DNA of 64,000 nucleotides from Dyadobacter chenhuakuii (GTDB lineage Bacteria > Bacteroidota > Bacteroidia > Cytophagales > Spirosomataceae), in assembly GCF_023821985.2 (NCBI RefSeq), contig NZ_CP098805.1, positions 4,391,001-4,455,000 of the forward strand, in the 5' to 3' direction. The translations under genes and the position numbers were made by a program. Below are positions 17,691 through 25,872 of this stretch, piece by piece (the stretch's first letter is position 1; every line of letters starts with the position of its first letter). The notes beneath the pieces are model-generated. The model was not told the origin of the DNA. It was given only the letters and a program-made list of their open reading frames with translations, and did no database searches.

Positions 17691-18104
17691 TTGAAAAATA
17701 CATTTGGTAAAAATGAACGCTTATGTAGCCCCCGGGTAATCGGACGGCTGTTTCAAAGAGGTAGCACGGAAGTCAACACGTTCTACCTTTTTCCTTTTAG
17801 GGTGCTTTATATTATTGAAAAAGAGGCGCCTACCCCCCTTCCGCAGGTTTTATTTTCTGTTTCCAAAAAGTCATTCAAACGGGCGGTCGACCGGAATCTC
17901 ATCCGTCGCCGCTGCCGTGAGGCTTACCGCCTGAACAAGGCGTCGCTCCTCGCATTATCCACGGAATCAAGACCTTCCTACATTGCTTTTTTGTATCTTG
18001 CAAAAGAAATAACATCTTACGACGTTATTGAAACGGCCATGAAGCAATCGCTCAAAAGACTCGAAAAGTTGCCCCGGCCCGTTCAAAAAAATCAAAATTC
18101 CTGA
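17691..18104 (+). CDS. rnpA: Ribonuclease P protein component
   Basis: A 137-residue basic protein with the RNase P protein signature FKRAVDRNLIRRRCREAYR at about 63-81, which binds the catalytic RNA and the 5' leader of pre-tRNA. It begins with TTG at 17691, close behind rpmH; no ATG is available before the conserved block. Together they form the usual ribosome/tRNA processing pair. It is followed after 6 bases by the processing protease gene, which may be cotranscribed. Confidence 0.95.
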   Translation: MKNTFGKNERLCSPRVIGRLFQRGSTEVNTFYLFPFRVLYIIEKEAPTPLPQVLFSVSKKSFKRAVDRNLIRRRCREAYRLNKASLLALSTESRPSYIAFLYLAKEITSYDVIETAMKQSLKRLEKLPRPVQKNQNS

Positions 18105-18110
18105 ACATAC

Positions 18111-19763
18111 ATGAAAAAGTATTTTCGCTCCTTCTTGCTGGCCATTCCGGTGGTGGCAGGGATTGCCTTTTTTTCGTTTAAAAAAGACGACCGCTTATTC
18201 GAAATCGCGCGCAACCTGGACATTTACGCCACATTGTTCAAGGAATTGAATGCTTATTATGTGGACGAAATCAATCCCAACCAGCTCATTAAGACCAGCA
18301 TAGACAATATGCTCCGCTCACTGGATCCGTACACAGTGTATTACGCCGAGGACGACATTGAGGATTACATGACGATGACCACCGGAAAATACAACGGCAT
18401 CGGCGCGATCATCAGTTCGGCGGAAGGCAAGCATACGGTGATGATGGTTTATGAAGATACACCTGCACAAAAAGCCGGTTTGCAACTCGGTGATGAAATC
18501 GTAAAAATCAACGGCGTGGACCTTTCAACGCGTGAGGATTTTGATACTGGAAAATTGCTGAAAGGACAAACGCAGTCCAACGTAACCCTCACATTGAAGC
18601 GTTACGGCGCCACCAAGCCGCTGGAAGTTTCCCTTAACCGCGATATTGTAAAAGTGACCAATGTACCTTATTACGGCATGATCAGCGAAGATGTGGGTTA
18701 CATTGACCTGAAAGATTTCACAGCAACGGCCTCCCGCGAAGTGCGCAATGCATTTCAGGAATTGAAAGGAAAAGGAATGAAATCCGTTGTGCTGGATTTG
18801 CGCGACAACCCGGGTGGTTTGCTGAATATGGCGATTGAAATCTCTAATATTTTCATTGCCAAAGGCGAAGAAATCGTTTCCACAAAAGGAAAAGTAAGCG
18901 AATGGAACAAAACTTACACCGCTTATAATCCTGCACTGGACACCGAAATACCAGTCATCGTGCTCACCAACAACCGTAGCGCTTCGGCCGCAGAGATCGT
19001 TTCCGGCGTGATCCAGGATTACGACCGCGGCGTGTTGATCGGCCAGCGGACTTATGGAAAAGGGTTGGTGCAAACCACGCGTGATCTTTCTTTCAATACC
19101 AAAATGAAGATCACAACCGCAAAATATTACATCCCCAGCGGCCGGTGCATTCAAGCGATCGATTACAGCCACAGAAATGACGATGGAAGCGTAGGAAAGA
19201 TTGCAGATTCACTAATGACCGAATTTAAGACCAAAAATGGACGTTCTGTTTTCGACGGCGGCGGGATTTTGCCAGACATTTTGACTGAAAAAGAAACTTA
19301 CTCGCCACTGGCCACTTCCCTGGGCCGCAATCGTCTTTTCTTCGATTACGCAGTAAAATTCCACTTCGAGCACCCGACTATTAAACCAGCCAAAGAGTTC
19401 AGTCTTTCCGACGCGGATTATGCTGCATTTACCAAATGGCTAGGTGATAAAGAATACGATTACACCACGCAGGTTGAGCGTGATCTGAATGATCTGGAAG
19501 CTTCTGCGAAGAAAGAAAAATCTTTGGAAGTAATTGAAGATCAGCTTAAAGCATTGAAATCAAAGCTGTCACATAGCAAGGATAATGATTTGCAAATCTT
19601 CAAACCAGAAATTAAAAAGATCCTGGAAGAAGAAATCATCAAGCATTATTATCTTGAAAAAGGTTTAAGAGAAGCCTCATTCAAAGAAGATCCGGAAGTG
19701 AAGGCGGCGCTGGCGCTGTTTAAAGAACCGGCTCGTTACAATGATCTTTTGAAGAAAAAGTAA
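18111..19763 (+). CDS. S41 family C-terminal processing peptidase (Ctp/Prc-like)
   Basis: A 550-residue serine protease. A signal/anchor helix covers about 5-23, an N-terminal helical part is followed by a PDZ domain (about 95-175, with GAIIS and LQLGDEIVKING), and the S41 domain spans about 180-350: VVLDLRDNPGGLL, the catalytic serine in RSASAAEI and the catalytic lysine in YGKGLVQ. The C-terminal 150 residues are helical, partly coiled-coil (near 470-500). It should cleave C-terminal tails of exported proteins in the periplasm. ATG start, 6 bases after rnpA. Confidence 0.93.
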   Translation: MKKYFRSFLLAIPVVAGIAFFSFKKDDRLFEIARNLDIYATLFKELNAYYVDEINPNQLIKTSIDNMLRSLDPYTVYYAEDDIEDYMTMTTGKYNGIGAIISSAEGKHTVMMVYEDTPAQKAGLQLGDEIVKINGVDLSTREDFDTGKLLKGQTQSNVTLTLKRYGATKPLEVSLNRDIVKVTNVPYYGMISEDVGYIDLKDFTATASREVRNAFQELKGKGMKSVVLDLRDNPGGLLNMAIEISNIFIAKGEEIVSTKGKVSEWNKTYTAYNPALDTEIPVIVLTNNRSASAAEIVSGVIQDYDRGVLIGQRTYGKGLVQTTRDLSFNTKMKITTAKYYIPSGRCIQAIDYSHRNDDGSVGKIADSLMTEFKTKNGRSVFDGGGILPDILTEKETYSPLATSLGRNRLFFDYAVKFHFEHPTIKPAKEFSLSDADYAAFTKWLGDKEYDYTTQVERDLNDLEASAKKEKSLEVIEDQLKALKSKLSHSKDNDLQIFKPEIKKILEEEIIKHYYLEKGLREASFKEDPEVKAALALFKEPARYNDLLKKK

Positions 19764-19802
19764 GTTGCTTGCCCTGTAATAATAATCAGCAAAGCTACTT
19801 AC

Positions 19803-19881
19803 CCTGTCACCCTGAGCGGAGCCGAAGGGGGCGCTACTACCTAGGTGTAACGCCCCCTTCGACTCCGCTCAGGGTGACAGG
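19803..19881. repeat. Intergenic hairpin repeat with 31-base arms
   Basis: Arms at 19803-19833 and 19851-19881 are inverted copies with a single mismatch around a 17-base loop. The core CACCCTGAGCGGAGCCGAAG resembles a dispersed repeat seen in many bacterial genomes. It stands between the protease gene and tsaB and could act as a terminator-like or RNA-stabilising hairpin, though no T run follows. Confidence 0.8.
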
Positions 19882-19919
19882 AATTGTTAGCATTTCTGCT
19901 CCTGCCTTTCTTTAATATT

Positions 19920-20612
19920 ATGCTCCTACTTAGTATCGACACCTCCATTCGCGGCTGCTCCGTGGCAGTTCACGAGAATTCCGTTTTACTCGCCAGCGCC
20001 GACCTGCATACAGATCGTTCATCCTCTTCCATGCTTACCACGCTCATGGAAAGTGCCGTGACTCATGCAGGTTTTACATTAAATGATCTCGACGCTATTG
20101 CTGTTGCCAAAGGCCCCGGCTCTTATACCGGCTTGCGCGTGGGCGTCTCCTCTGCAAAAGGGCTGTGTTATGCCTTGGATAAGCCGATGATTGCTATTAA
20201 CACGCTGGAAGCGATGGCTTTGCAGTTGAGTGCATTCTATCCCGAACACTTGCTTTGCCCCATGATCGATGCGCGGCGAATGGAAGTTTATGCGGCTGTT
20301 TTTGACTCGACGAATAGTTTCGTACAAGAAACTCAGGCCATTATCATGGATGAAAATTCATTCCAGGATCTGCTTAGTGAGCATAAAGTTGTTTTCTTCG
20401 GTGATGGAGCTGCAAAATGTGAAGCGTTGCTGGGAGATCATCCTAATGCTGTTTTTCCAACCAAAGAAATTCGACCTTCTGCAGTAACGATCGGTGAATT
20501 GGCGGTAAAGGCTTTTGAGAATGCGCAGTTTGAAGATGTGGCTGGTTTTGAGCCGTATTATTTGAAGGATTTTATGTCGCCACCTTCGAAAAAATCCAGC
20601 TTGCCTGCTTAG
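19920..20612 (+). CDS. tsaB: tRNA threonylcarbamoyladenosine biosynthesis protein TsaB
   Basis: A 231-residue ASKHA-fold protein starting LLLSIDTSIRGCSVAV, with the family signature AVAKGPGSYTGLRVGVSSAKG at about 58-78 (shown in part by GPGSYTGLRVG). TsaB partners TsaD and TsaE in making the t6A modification of ANN-decoding tRNAs in the cytoplasm. Length fits the family. The ATG at 19920 is chosen over a TTG 12 codons upstream that would overlap the hairpin repeat. Confidence 0.93.
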   Translation: MLLLSIDTSIRGCSVAVHENSVLLASADLHTDRSSSSMLTTLMESAVTHAGFTLNDLDAIAVAKGPGSYTGLRVGVSSAKGLCYALDKPMIAINTLEAMALQLSAFYPEHLLCPMIDARRMEVYAAVFDSTNSFVQETQAIIMDENSFQDLLSEHKVVFFGDGAAKCEALLGDHPNAVFPTKEIRPSAVTIGELAVKAFENAQFEDVAGFEPYYLKDFMSPPSKKSSLPA

Positions 20613-20689
20613 TGAAGTTGATTTCTGTTTGGTGAAATAAACAAACTGCGCTTTTTTCGTGTTAGCAATTCAAGTAAAGCAAGATTAAG

Positions 20690-21226
20690 ATGGAAACTGA
20701 AGAAATTGTAAACCGGGTTGCGGTTAGCGGCATTGTCTCGCTGGATTTGGAAGAATTGTATCATCCCGGTGAGCGTGTTTTATACGATATCAAAGACAAT
20801 TTGTGGCAGGGAATGATCCTGAAAGAAGAGGATTTCCGTGAATTCCTGAAGGCGCATGACTGGACTCAATATGAGGGTAAGAATGTTGCGGTCACTTGCT
20901 CAGAAGACGCCATTGTACCAACCTGGGCTTATATGTTGCTGGCGGTTCAGTTGGAGCCTTATGCAAATGCGATTGTTTTTGGTGATCTGAATGCTTTAGA
21001 GGACAAATTGTTCGCAGATGCGATTAGCAAGCTTAACATTAGCGAATACGAAGGCAAAAGAGTGGTTGTGAAAGGATGCAGCAAGGTGAATGTTCCGATT
21101 TCTGCTTATGTTGAAATTAGCCGATTGCTCAAACCAATCGTTCAGAGCCTAATGTTTGGTGAGCCTTGCAGCACGGTTCCGCTTTATAAAAAGCCTAAAT
21201 CTTCCATTTCTTCTTCCATCGCCTGA
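20690..21226 (+). CDS. DUF2480 family protein
   Basis: A 178-residue acidic cytosolic protein that matches the Bacteroidota-restricted DUF2480 family: ETEEIVNRVAVSGIVSLDLE at the N-terminus, FREFLKAHDWTQYEGKNVAV in the middle and VVVKGCSKVNVPISAYVEI towards the end. The function is unknown; the repeated pattern of two similar halves is visible by eye. Its last 43 bases overlap the 3' end of rnhB on the other strand. Confidence 0.85.
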   Translation: METEEIVNRVAVSGIVSLDLEELYHPGERVLYDIKDNLWQGMILKEEDFREFLKAHDWTQYEGKNVAVTCSEDAIVPTWAYMLLAVQLEPYANAIVFGDLNALEDKLFADAISKLNISEYEGKRVVVKGCSKVNVPISAYVEISRLLKPIVQSLMFGEPCSTVPLYKKPKSSISSSIA

Positions 21227-21813
21227 TCGCATTCGGGCTTCAATAATTTGAATGTCATGCGGTGATAGGGGCACGGACCGTGCAAGCCAATGGCTTTTCG
21301 ATGGTGAATGGTCGGGTAACCGACATTCGTTTCCCATCCATAATGCGGGAACTGGCCGGAAAGTCTGGACATTAATTCGTCCCGATAATTTTTGGCTAAG
21401 ACGGAAGCCGCTGCGATTGAGAAATAATGTGCGTCGCCTTTTATGATGCACGTATGCGGGATCATGGGGTAAGGCGTGAAGCGGTTGCCGTCCACGAGTA
21501 AATGTTCCGGCTTCATGCGCAGCTTGTCAACGGCACGATGCATGGCCAGAAAGCTGGCTTTCAATATGTTGATCCTGTCAATTTCCAGATTATCGACTTC
21601 TGCCACGGCCCAGCAAATGGCTTCGCGGATGATGTCTTTTTCGAGTTCCAGCCTTTGAATTTTGGTCAGTTGCTTGGAATCGGTAAGATAGGAATGGGTA
21701 AAATCTCTTGGTAAAATTACCGCTGCGGCTACCACAGGGCCCGCCAGACAACCTCTGCCCACCTCGTCCAGTCCAGCCTCAACCGCGTCGAAATTGTAAT
21801 ATGCTTTCAGCAT
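21184..21813 (-). CDS. rnhB: Ribonuclease HII
   Basis: A 209-residue RNase H type 2 enzyme. The family motif GLDEVGRGCLAGPVVAAAVI at residues 14-33 holds the catalytic Asp-Glu pair; a further acidic residue lies in LLVDG. It removes ribonucleotides from DNA and RNA primers. The ATG at 21813 overlaps the stop of the upstream VWA gene (TAATG), so the two are coupled. Its C-terminal 14 codons or so overlap the convergent DUF2480 gene. Confidence 0.95.
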   Translation of the reverse strand: MLKAYYNFDAVEAGLDEVGRGCLAGPVVAAAVILPRDFTHSYLTDSKQLTKIQRLELEKDIIREAICWAVAEVDNLEIDRINILKASFLAMHRAVDKLRMKPEHLLVDGNRFTPYPMIPHTCIIKGDAHYFSIAAASVLAKNYRDELMSRLSGQFPHYGWETNVGYPTIHHRKAIGLHGPCPYHRMTFKLLKPECDQAMEEEMEDLGFL

Positions 21814-22832
21814 TAATCTTCAAGAATGTTTGCCATAAATGTACTTTTTGTTCCAATCGCAATCAGCAGGAACAACACTGCCCAATATAGATAAACCCGG
21901 TAAAAATCCGTCACATCACGGGACACAACATCCCTGGATTTCACTTTTTCGATCTGGTCAATTTGCTTGAAGACACCCGCTAGCGCACTATTATCGGACG
22001 CACGAAAATATTTCCCATTTCCCAAACCTGCAATATTTTTCAGCTCCGTCTCATCTACTAACGCATTCGACACCGCCGCACTGTCTGTGCGTGTCGATTT
22101 TTTTTGCTTACCCACCGAAATCGTGTAAACCTTCACCCCAAATGCATGCGCCAGTTGCGCCGATGTCGCCGGCCCTAAATTCCCGGAAGTGTTATCACCA
22201 TCGCTGATCAAAATCGCCACTTTACTTTCACCCGGTGTTTCGCGCATGCGGTTTACGGCCACAGCAAGTGCGCTTCCAATTGCCGTTCCCGCCGTGGGCA
22301 CCATAGCAGGACTTATCTCATTCAAAAACCCATAAAGGAGCTCATAATCTGTCGTCAACGGGCAGAGCGAAACGGCTTCTCCTGCAAAAACAATCAACCC
22401 GATCCGGTCCTGCAAACGACCTCTGATAAACTCCCTGGCAACCAGTTTTGCCGCTTCCAAACGGTTTGGGCTAAGGTCTTTTTCCATCATGGAATCGGAA
22501 ATGTCTAGTAAAAGCATAATGTCAATGCCTTCCGAATATTGATCTGTTCTTTCCGAAATGACCTGGGGACGCGCCAGTGCAACGAGAATCAGACAAATGC
22601 CAAGTCCTACTGAAACTGGCTGGACAAAACGAAGCAATTTTTGCCAGTCGCGAGCGCCGCGAACCGGACTATAAGTGATCACCAGGCGCTGCTTATGCTT
22701 CCTGTGCAACGCATTTCGCAGCCAGAAAAGAAGCGGGACGAATGGCAGCAAATACAAAAAGTACGGATACACCCATTTGTAAGACCGAAAGACCTCATAA
22801 CCAAACCATTTGAATGAAAACCACTTTTCCAT
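21813..22832 (-). CDS. VWA-domain membrane protein, BatA/BatB-like
   Basis: A 339-residue protein with N-terminal membrane segments at about 22-40 and 72-88, a von Willebrand A domain at about 103-290 with an intact metal site (DISDSM at about 110-115, then T in the PTAGTAIGSAL region and SDGDNTSGN) and a C-terminal membrane segment at about 312-330. This is the BatA/BatB layout (aerotolerance-type operon) that works with MoxR AAA ATPases and DUF58 proteins. It follows the 304-aa membrane protein by 8 bases and is coupled to rnhB. Confidence 0.85.
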   Translation of the reverse strand: MEKWFSFKWFGYEVFRSYKWVYPYFLYLLPFVPLLFWLRNALHRKHKQRLVITYSPVRGARDWQKLLRFVQPVSVGLGICLILVALARPQVISERTDQYSEGIDIMLLLDISDSMMEKDLSPNRLEAAKLVAREFIRGRLQDRIGLIVFAGEAVSLCPLTTDYELLYGFLNEISPAMVPTAGTAIGSALAVAVNRMRETPGESKVAILISDGDNTSGNLGPATSAQLAHAFGVKVYTISVGKQKKSTRTDSAAVSNALVDETELKNIAGLGNGKYFRASDNSALAGVFKQIDQIEKVKSRDVVSRDVTDFYRVYLYWAVLFLLIAIGTKSTFMANILED

Positions 22833-22840
22833 AAGTCAGA

Positions 22841-23755
22841 TTAAGCGACGGGCCTGTCGAGGATGAATCTTCTTTTATTGCGGTAAATCCGCGTTGCACC
22901 GCTTTTCAGGACTTCGAGCGATTCGGCCATGTTTTTGGAAATTACCTGTCCGTAAATAATGCTGTCCATATTTTTCAATGCTTCGGCAAGGGCGTCGTCG
23001 GGCATGTTGTCAACGATTTCGCGCGTTGTGTAGGTTGCAAAAGGCTTGTTTTCAAGTCGTTCCAAATAATTTTTCCAGACTATAATCGCCTTCTCTGCGT
23101 CCTTAATGTTGTTTTTTTCCCTTGCGTTACGCATTAGCCGGTTGAATGAGCGCACGTATTCCAAATGTCTTCGCTGCAATTTGATCAGCTGCCATTGTTT
23201 GTAAATATCTTGTCCAAAAACCCAGTAAATACTGCCGACCACACCAATAATCAAGGCAATGCTTCCGAGCAGAATGGAGAAATTGAACTGGCTGCTCAGC
23301 GGCAAAAGAGAAGTTTCTGGTTCCAGTTTCACCGCTTTCGCTTCTTCAACAACATTACTTTTGATCAGAAAAACAGAATCTGGTTTCGTGAAAACGGCTG
23401 TGCAATCTTTTTTATTAAAAATATAAACAGGCATTTTCAGTGACTGCACATGCGAAACGTCAAAGGAAATCAAGTGGTAAACCGCACTGTCCAGACTTCC
23501 GCGATCGTCTGTGCTGGATGTGAATGCTCTTTTTGAAATGATTTCAAAAGGTGAAAAATCGTACAATGTATCCGGAAAAAAGATCTCCGTTTTTGGATTG
23601 TGGCGAACGCTGAGCGAGAAGTAAACGGGTTTACCGACTTCAATGCTGTCCGTCAGGAAAAGGCCTAATGGCTTTATTTTTTGACCAAAACCCTCTGTTT
23701 GAAAAAGGACATTGAGCAAAAACAATGTGAAAAGCACGGTGACGGATCTGACCAT
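22841..23755 (-). CDS. Single-pass membrane protein of the Bat-like cluster, unknown function
   Basis: A 304-residue protein with a signal peptide (1-25), a periplasmic beta-rich part (about 26-155), one membrane span at about 163-184 (SILLGSIALIIGVVGSIYWV region) and a cytoplasmic helical tail with many basic residues. No named family could be assigned, but proteins of this layout occupy this place in Bacteroidota DUF58-VWA operons. The ATG at 23755 lies one base after the DUF58 stop, better than a GTG five codons upstream. Confidence 0.75.
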   Translation of the reverse strand: MVRSVTVLFTLFLLNVLFQTEGFGQKIKPLGLFLTDSIEVGKPVYFSLSVRHNPKTEIFFPDTLYDFSPFEIISKRAFTSSTDDRGSLDSAVYHLISFDVSHVQSLKMPVYIFNKKDCTAVFTKPDSVFLIKSNVVEEAKAVKLEPETSLLPLSSQFNFSILLGSIALIIGVVGSIYWVFGQDIYKQWQLIKLQRRHLEYVRSFNRLMRNAREKNNIKDAEKAIIVWKNYLERLENKPFATYTTREIVDNMPDDALAEALKNMDSIIYGQVISKNMAESLEVLKSGATRIYRNKRRFILDRPVA

Positions 23756-23756
23756 T

Positions 23757-24644
23757 TTACGACGATGCACTACTTTTAGTATAACGTCTCACTTTAAACA
23801 AATGGATCAGCGCGGGCACATAATCCTCTTGTGTATTGATCGAAATGTAGTCCGCGCGGTTTTGATGGCAAAGTCTTTCAAGCTCTGAGCTTCGTTTGCT
23901 GAAACGACTTGCCATTTCTTCCTTGTATTGTTTGGAAGATGTGTTAACCCAAACCGTGCTCTGCTTTTCTGCGTCGTAAAGCGGAATAATGCCCAAGCCC
24001 GGCAGGTTCACTTCCCTTGAATCGTACAAATGAATGACGATCAGATCATGCTTGCGGGCTAACGCTTTCAGGTTATGCTGATAATTATTGTCTATGAAAT
24101 CGGAGATCAAAAAGATGAGACTCCTTCTTTTAACAACATTTAACGTTACCAAAATCGCCTCGGCAATGTTTGTCTTTGTTGATTCCGGAACAAGCTTGTA
24201 GAGTTCTGAAATTACGCCATAACCGTGCTTCATGCCGTCCGACGGCCGGATATAGCGCTCATTTTTATCAGAAAAACAAAGCAGACCAACCCGCGAGGCT
24301 TCCTGAATCGCGGATAATGTTAAAACACCACAAATCTCCTTTGCAATGTCAATTTTAAGTCTTTTCAGCTCTCCTACTTGCTGCGACGCGCTTACATCGA
24401 GCATGAAAAAGGCGGTTTGCTCTTTATCCTCTTTGAAAATTTTGACGAATGTTCCGTGTCCTTTGGCAGAAGTGTTCCAGTCGATGGCGCGCACGTCGTC
24501 GCCATATTGGTAAAGCCGCAGGTCGTCGAATTCCAGACCTGAACCTTTGAAAACGGAGTGAAAATTGCCGTAACGCTCGCTGGTCACCGCTTTCCGCATG
24601 CGGATTTCATACTTTCTTAGCTTTCCAAGAAACTGTTCAAACAT
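23757..24644 (-). CDS. DUF58 domain protein of the Bat-like cluster
   Basis: A 295-residue cytosolic protein. The DUF58 signature YQYGDDVRAIDWNTSAKGH region lies at about 45-63, followed by a VWA-like part (FMLDVSASQQVGE, then LIFLISDFID). DUF58 proteins are partners of MoxR ATPases and VWA membrane proteins in envelope stress or metal-insertion systems; no MoxR gene is adjacent here. The ATG at 24644 gives the normal family N-terminus; a longer frame upstream would be a poor fit and would run into the divergent lipoprotein gene. Confidence 0.88.
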   Translation of the reverse strand: MFEQFLGKLRKYEIRMRKAVTSERYGNFHSVFKGSGLEFDDLRLYQYGDDVRAIDWNTSAKGHGTFVKIFKEDKEQTAFFMLDVSASQQVGELKRLKIDIAKEICGVLTLSAIQEASRVGLLCFSDKNERYIRPSDGMKHGYGVISELYKLVPESTKTNIAEAILVTLNVVKRRSLIFLISDFIDNNYQHNLKALARKHDLIVIHLYDSREVNLPGLGIIPLYDAEKQSTVWVNTSSKQYKEEMASRFSKRSSELERLCHQNRADYISINTQEDYVPALIHLFKVRRYTKSSASS

Positions 24645-24713
24645 TAGTTTTGCGAAAAAATTATCACCTTTGCTACCCGGCGTATCTAAACAAAGATATA
24701 CATTTTGCGTTTT

Positions 24714-25088
24714 ATGAGGTGTCCGACAGTTAATTTCCCGAACGGGTTGATCCACTTTTTACTCGCTATGCTGCTTTTTTCAAGTTGTGTCAGCGATGAA
24801 AAGCCGCCTAAGGATACAATGAGCGAGGAAAAAATGGCGACGATCCTGACGGATATACATTTGGCCGAGTCGCGGGTGAACCGCATGCAATTAAGATCGC
24901 TCGATTCGTCGCTGATGATCTTTGGCAAGCTCAAAAGCGACATTTGGAAAAAACACAAAGTGGACACTGTGGCTTACCGCAAAAGCTACGATTATTACAT
25001 GACCCGTCCGGAAACGATGACGCGGATCTATGAAAAAGTGAACAAGAATGTGGAGATCCGGGAGAAAACAAATAATATTAAGCTCTGA
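24714..25088 (+). CDS. DUF4296 family lipoprotein
   Basis: A 124-residue lipoprotein with lipobox FSSC (Cys25) and the DUF4296 pattern: MSEEKMATILTDIHLAESRV, then WKKHKVDTVAYRKSYDYYMT. The family is small, Bacteroidota-specific and of unknown function. The ATG at 24714 is preferred over a TTG three codons upstream. It lies head to head with the DUF58 gene and 34 bases before the glycosyltransferase gene. Confidence 0.85.
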   Translation: MRCPTVNFPNGLIHFLLAMLLFSSCVSDEKPPKDTMSEEKMATILTDIHLAESRVNRMQLRSLDSSLMIFGKLKSDIWKKHKVDTVAYRKSYDYYMTRPETMTRIYEKVNKNVEIREKTNNIKL

Positions 25089-25122
25089 AAATCACACATT
25101 TAATTTAACCCTATCACCAGTT

Positions 25123-25872
25123 GTGAATAATAGTATTGTAGTAATCCCTACCTACAACGAGATTGAAAATGTCGAGGCAATCATACGAAAAGTATTTAGC
25201 TTAAGTCAGCCATTTCACGTCCTTATCATTGACGACGGCTCGCCCGACGGCACGGCGGCTGTGGTGAAAGAGCTTATGAGAACGTATGAAGGCCAACTTC
25301 ACCTGGTTGAAAGAAAGGGGAAATTAGGATTGGGAACTGCCTACATTCACGGCTTCAAATGGGCCATGGAGCGTGGTTATGAATATATTTTTGAAATGGA
25401 TGCGGACTTCTCCCATCCGCCCGAAGATTTGATCCGCCTGCACCATGCATGCGCTGTTGAAGGTCACGATGTGGCCATCGGCTCGCGTTACATTACGGGG
25501 GTTAATGTTGTTAACTGGCCCATTAACAGGGTTTTAATGTCTTATTTTGCAGGATATTATGTGCGAATGATCACAGGAATGCAGATCATGGACCCGACTG
25601 CCGGATTTATTTGCTATACGAGCAAAGTTTTGAAAACCATTAACCTGGACAACATTCGTTTCATCGGTTATGCTTTTCAAATTGAAATGAAATTCAATTC
25701 CTGGAAATACGGTTTCGACATTGTGGAAGTGCCGATCATTTTCACAGACAGGACCAAAGGCGCTTCCAAAATGTCAAAAGGAATCTTCAAGGAAGCGATC
25801 CTTGGCGTGATAACATTGAAAGTCAACAGCTTTTTTAAGCGCTATATCCCGCATGGCCAAGCTCAGAAATAG
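25123..25872 (+). CDS. Family 2 glycosyltransferase, polyprenol-monophosphomannose synthase-like
   Basis: A 249-residue GT2 enzyme: IVVIPTYNEIENVEAI at the N-terminus, the nucleotide-binding LIIDDGSPDGTA at about 32-43, FEMDADFSHPPEDL with the DxD motif at about 90-103 and GSRY near 123. The block set is that of dolichyl/polyprenol phosphate mannosyltransferases without C-terminal membrane helices. It would charge a polyprenol carrier with a sugar. GTG at 25123 is the likely start; an ATG 25 codons upstream overlaps the DUF4296 gene and adds no conserved sequence. Its end overlaps the convergent peptidase gene by 38 bases. Confidence 0.88.
   Translation: MNNSIVVIPTYNEIENVEAIIRKVFSLSQPFHVLIIDDGSPDGTAAVVKELMRTYEGQLHLVERKGKLGLGTAYIHGFKWAMERGYEYIFEMDADFSHPPEDLIRLHHACAVEGHDVAIGSRYITGVNVVNWPINRVLMSYFAGYYVRMITGMQIMDPTAGFICYTSKVLKTINLDNIRFIGYAFQIEMKFNSWKYGFDIVEVPIIFTDRTKGASKMSKGIFKEAILGVITLKVNSFFKRYIPHGQAQK

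Noticed and set aside
18525..19172. Leftward frame of 215 codons opposite the S41 protease gene
   Set aside because: Antisense shadow of an obvious protease coding region.
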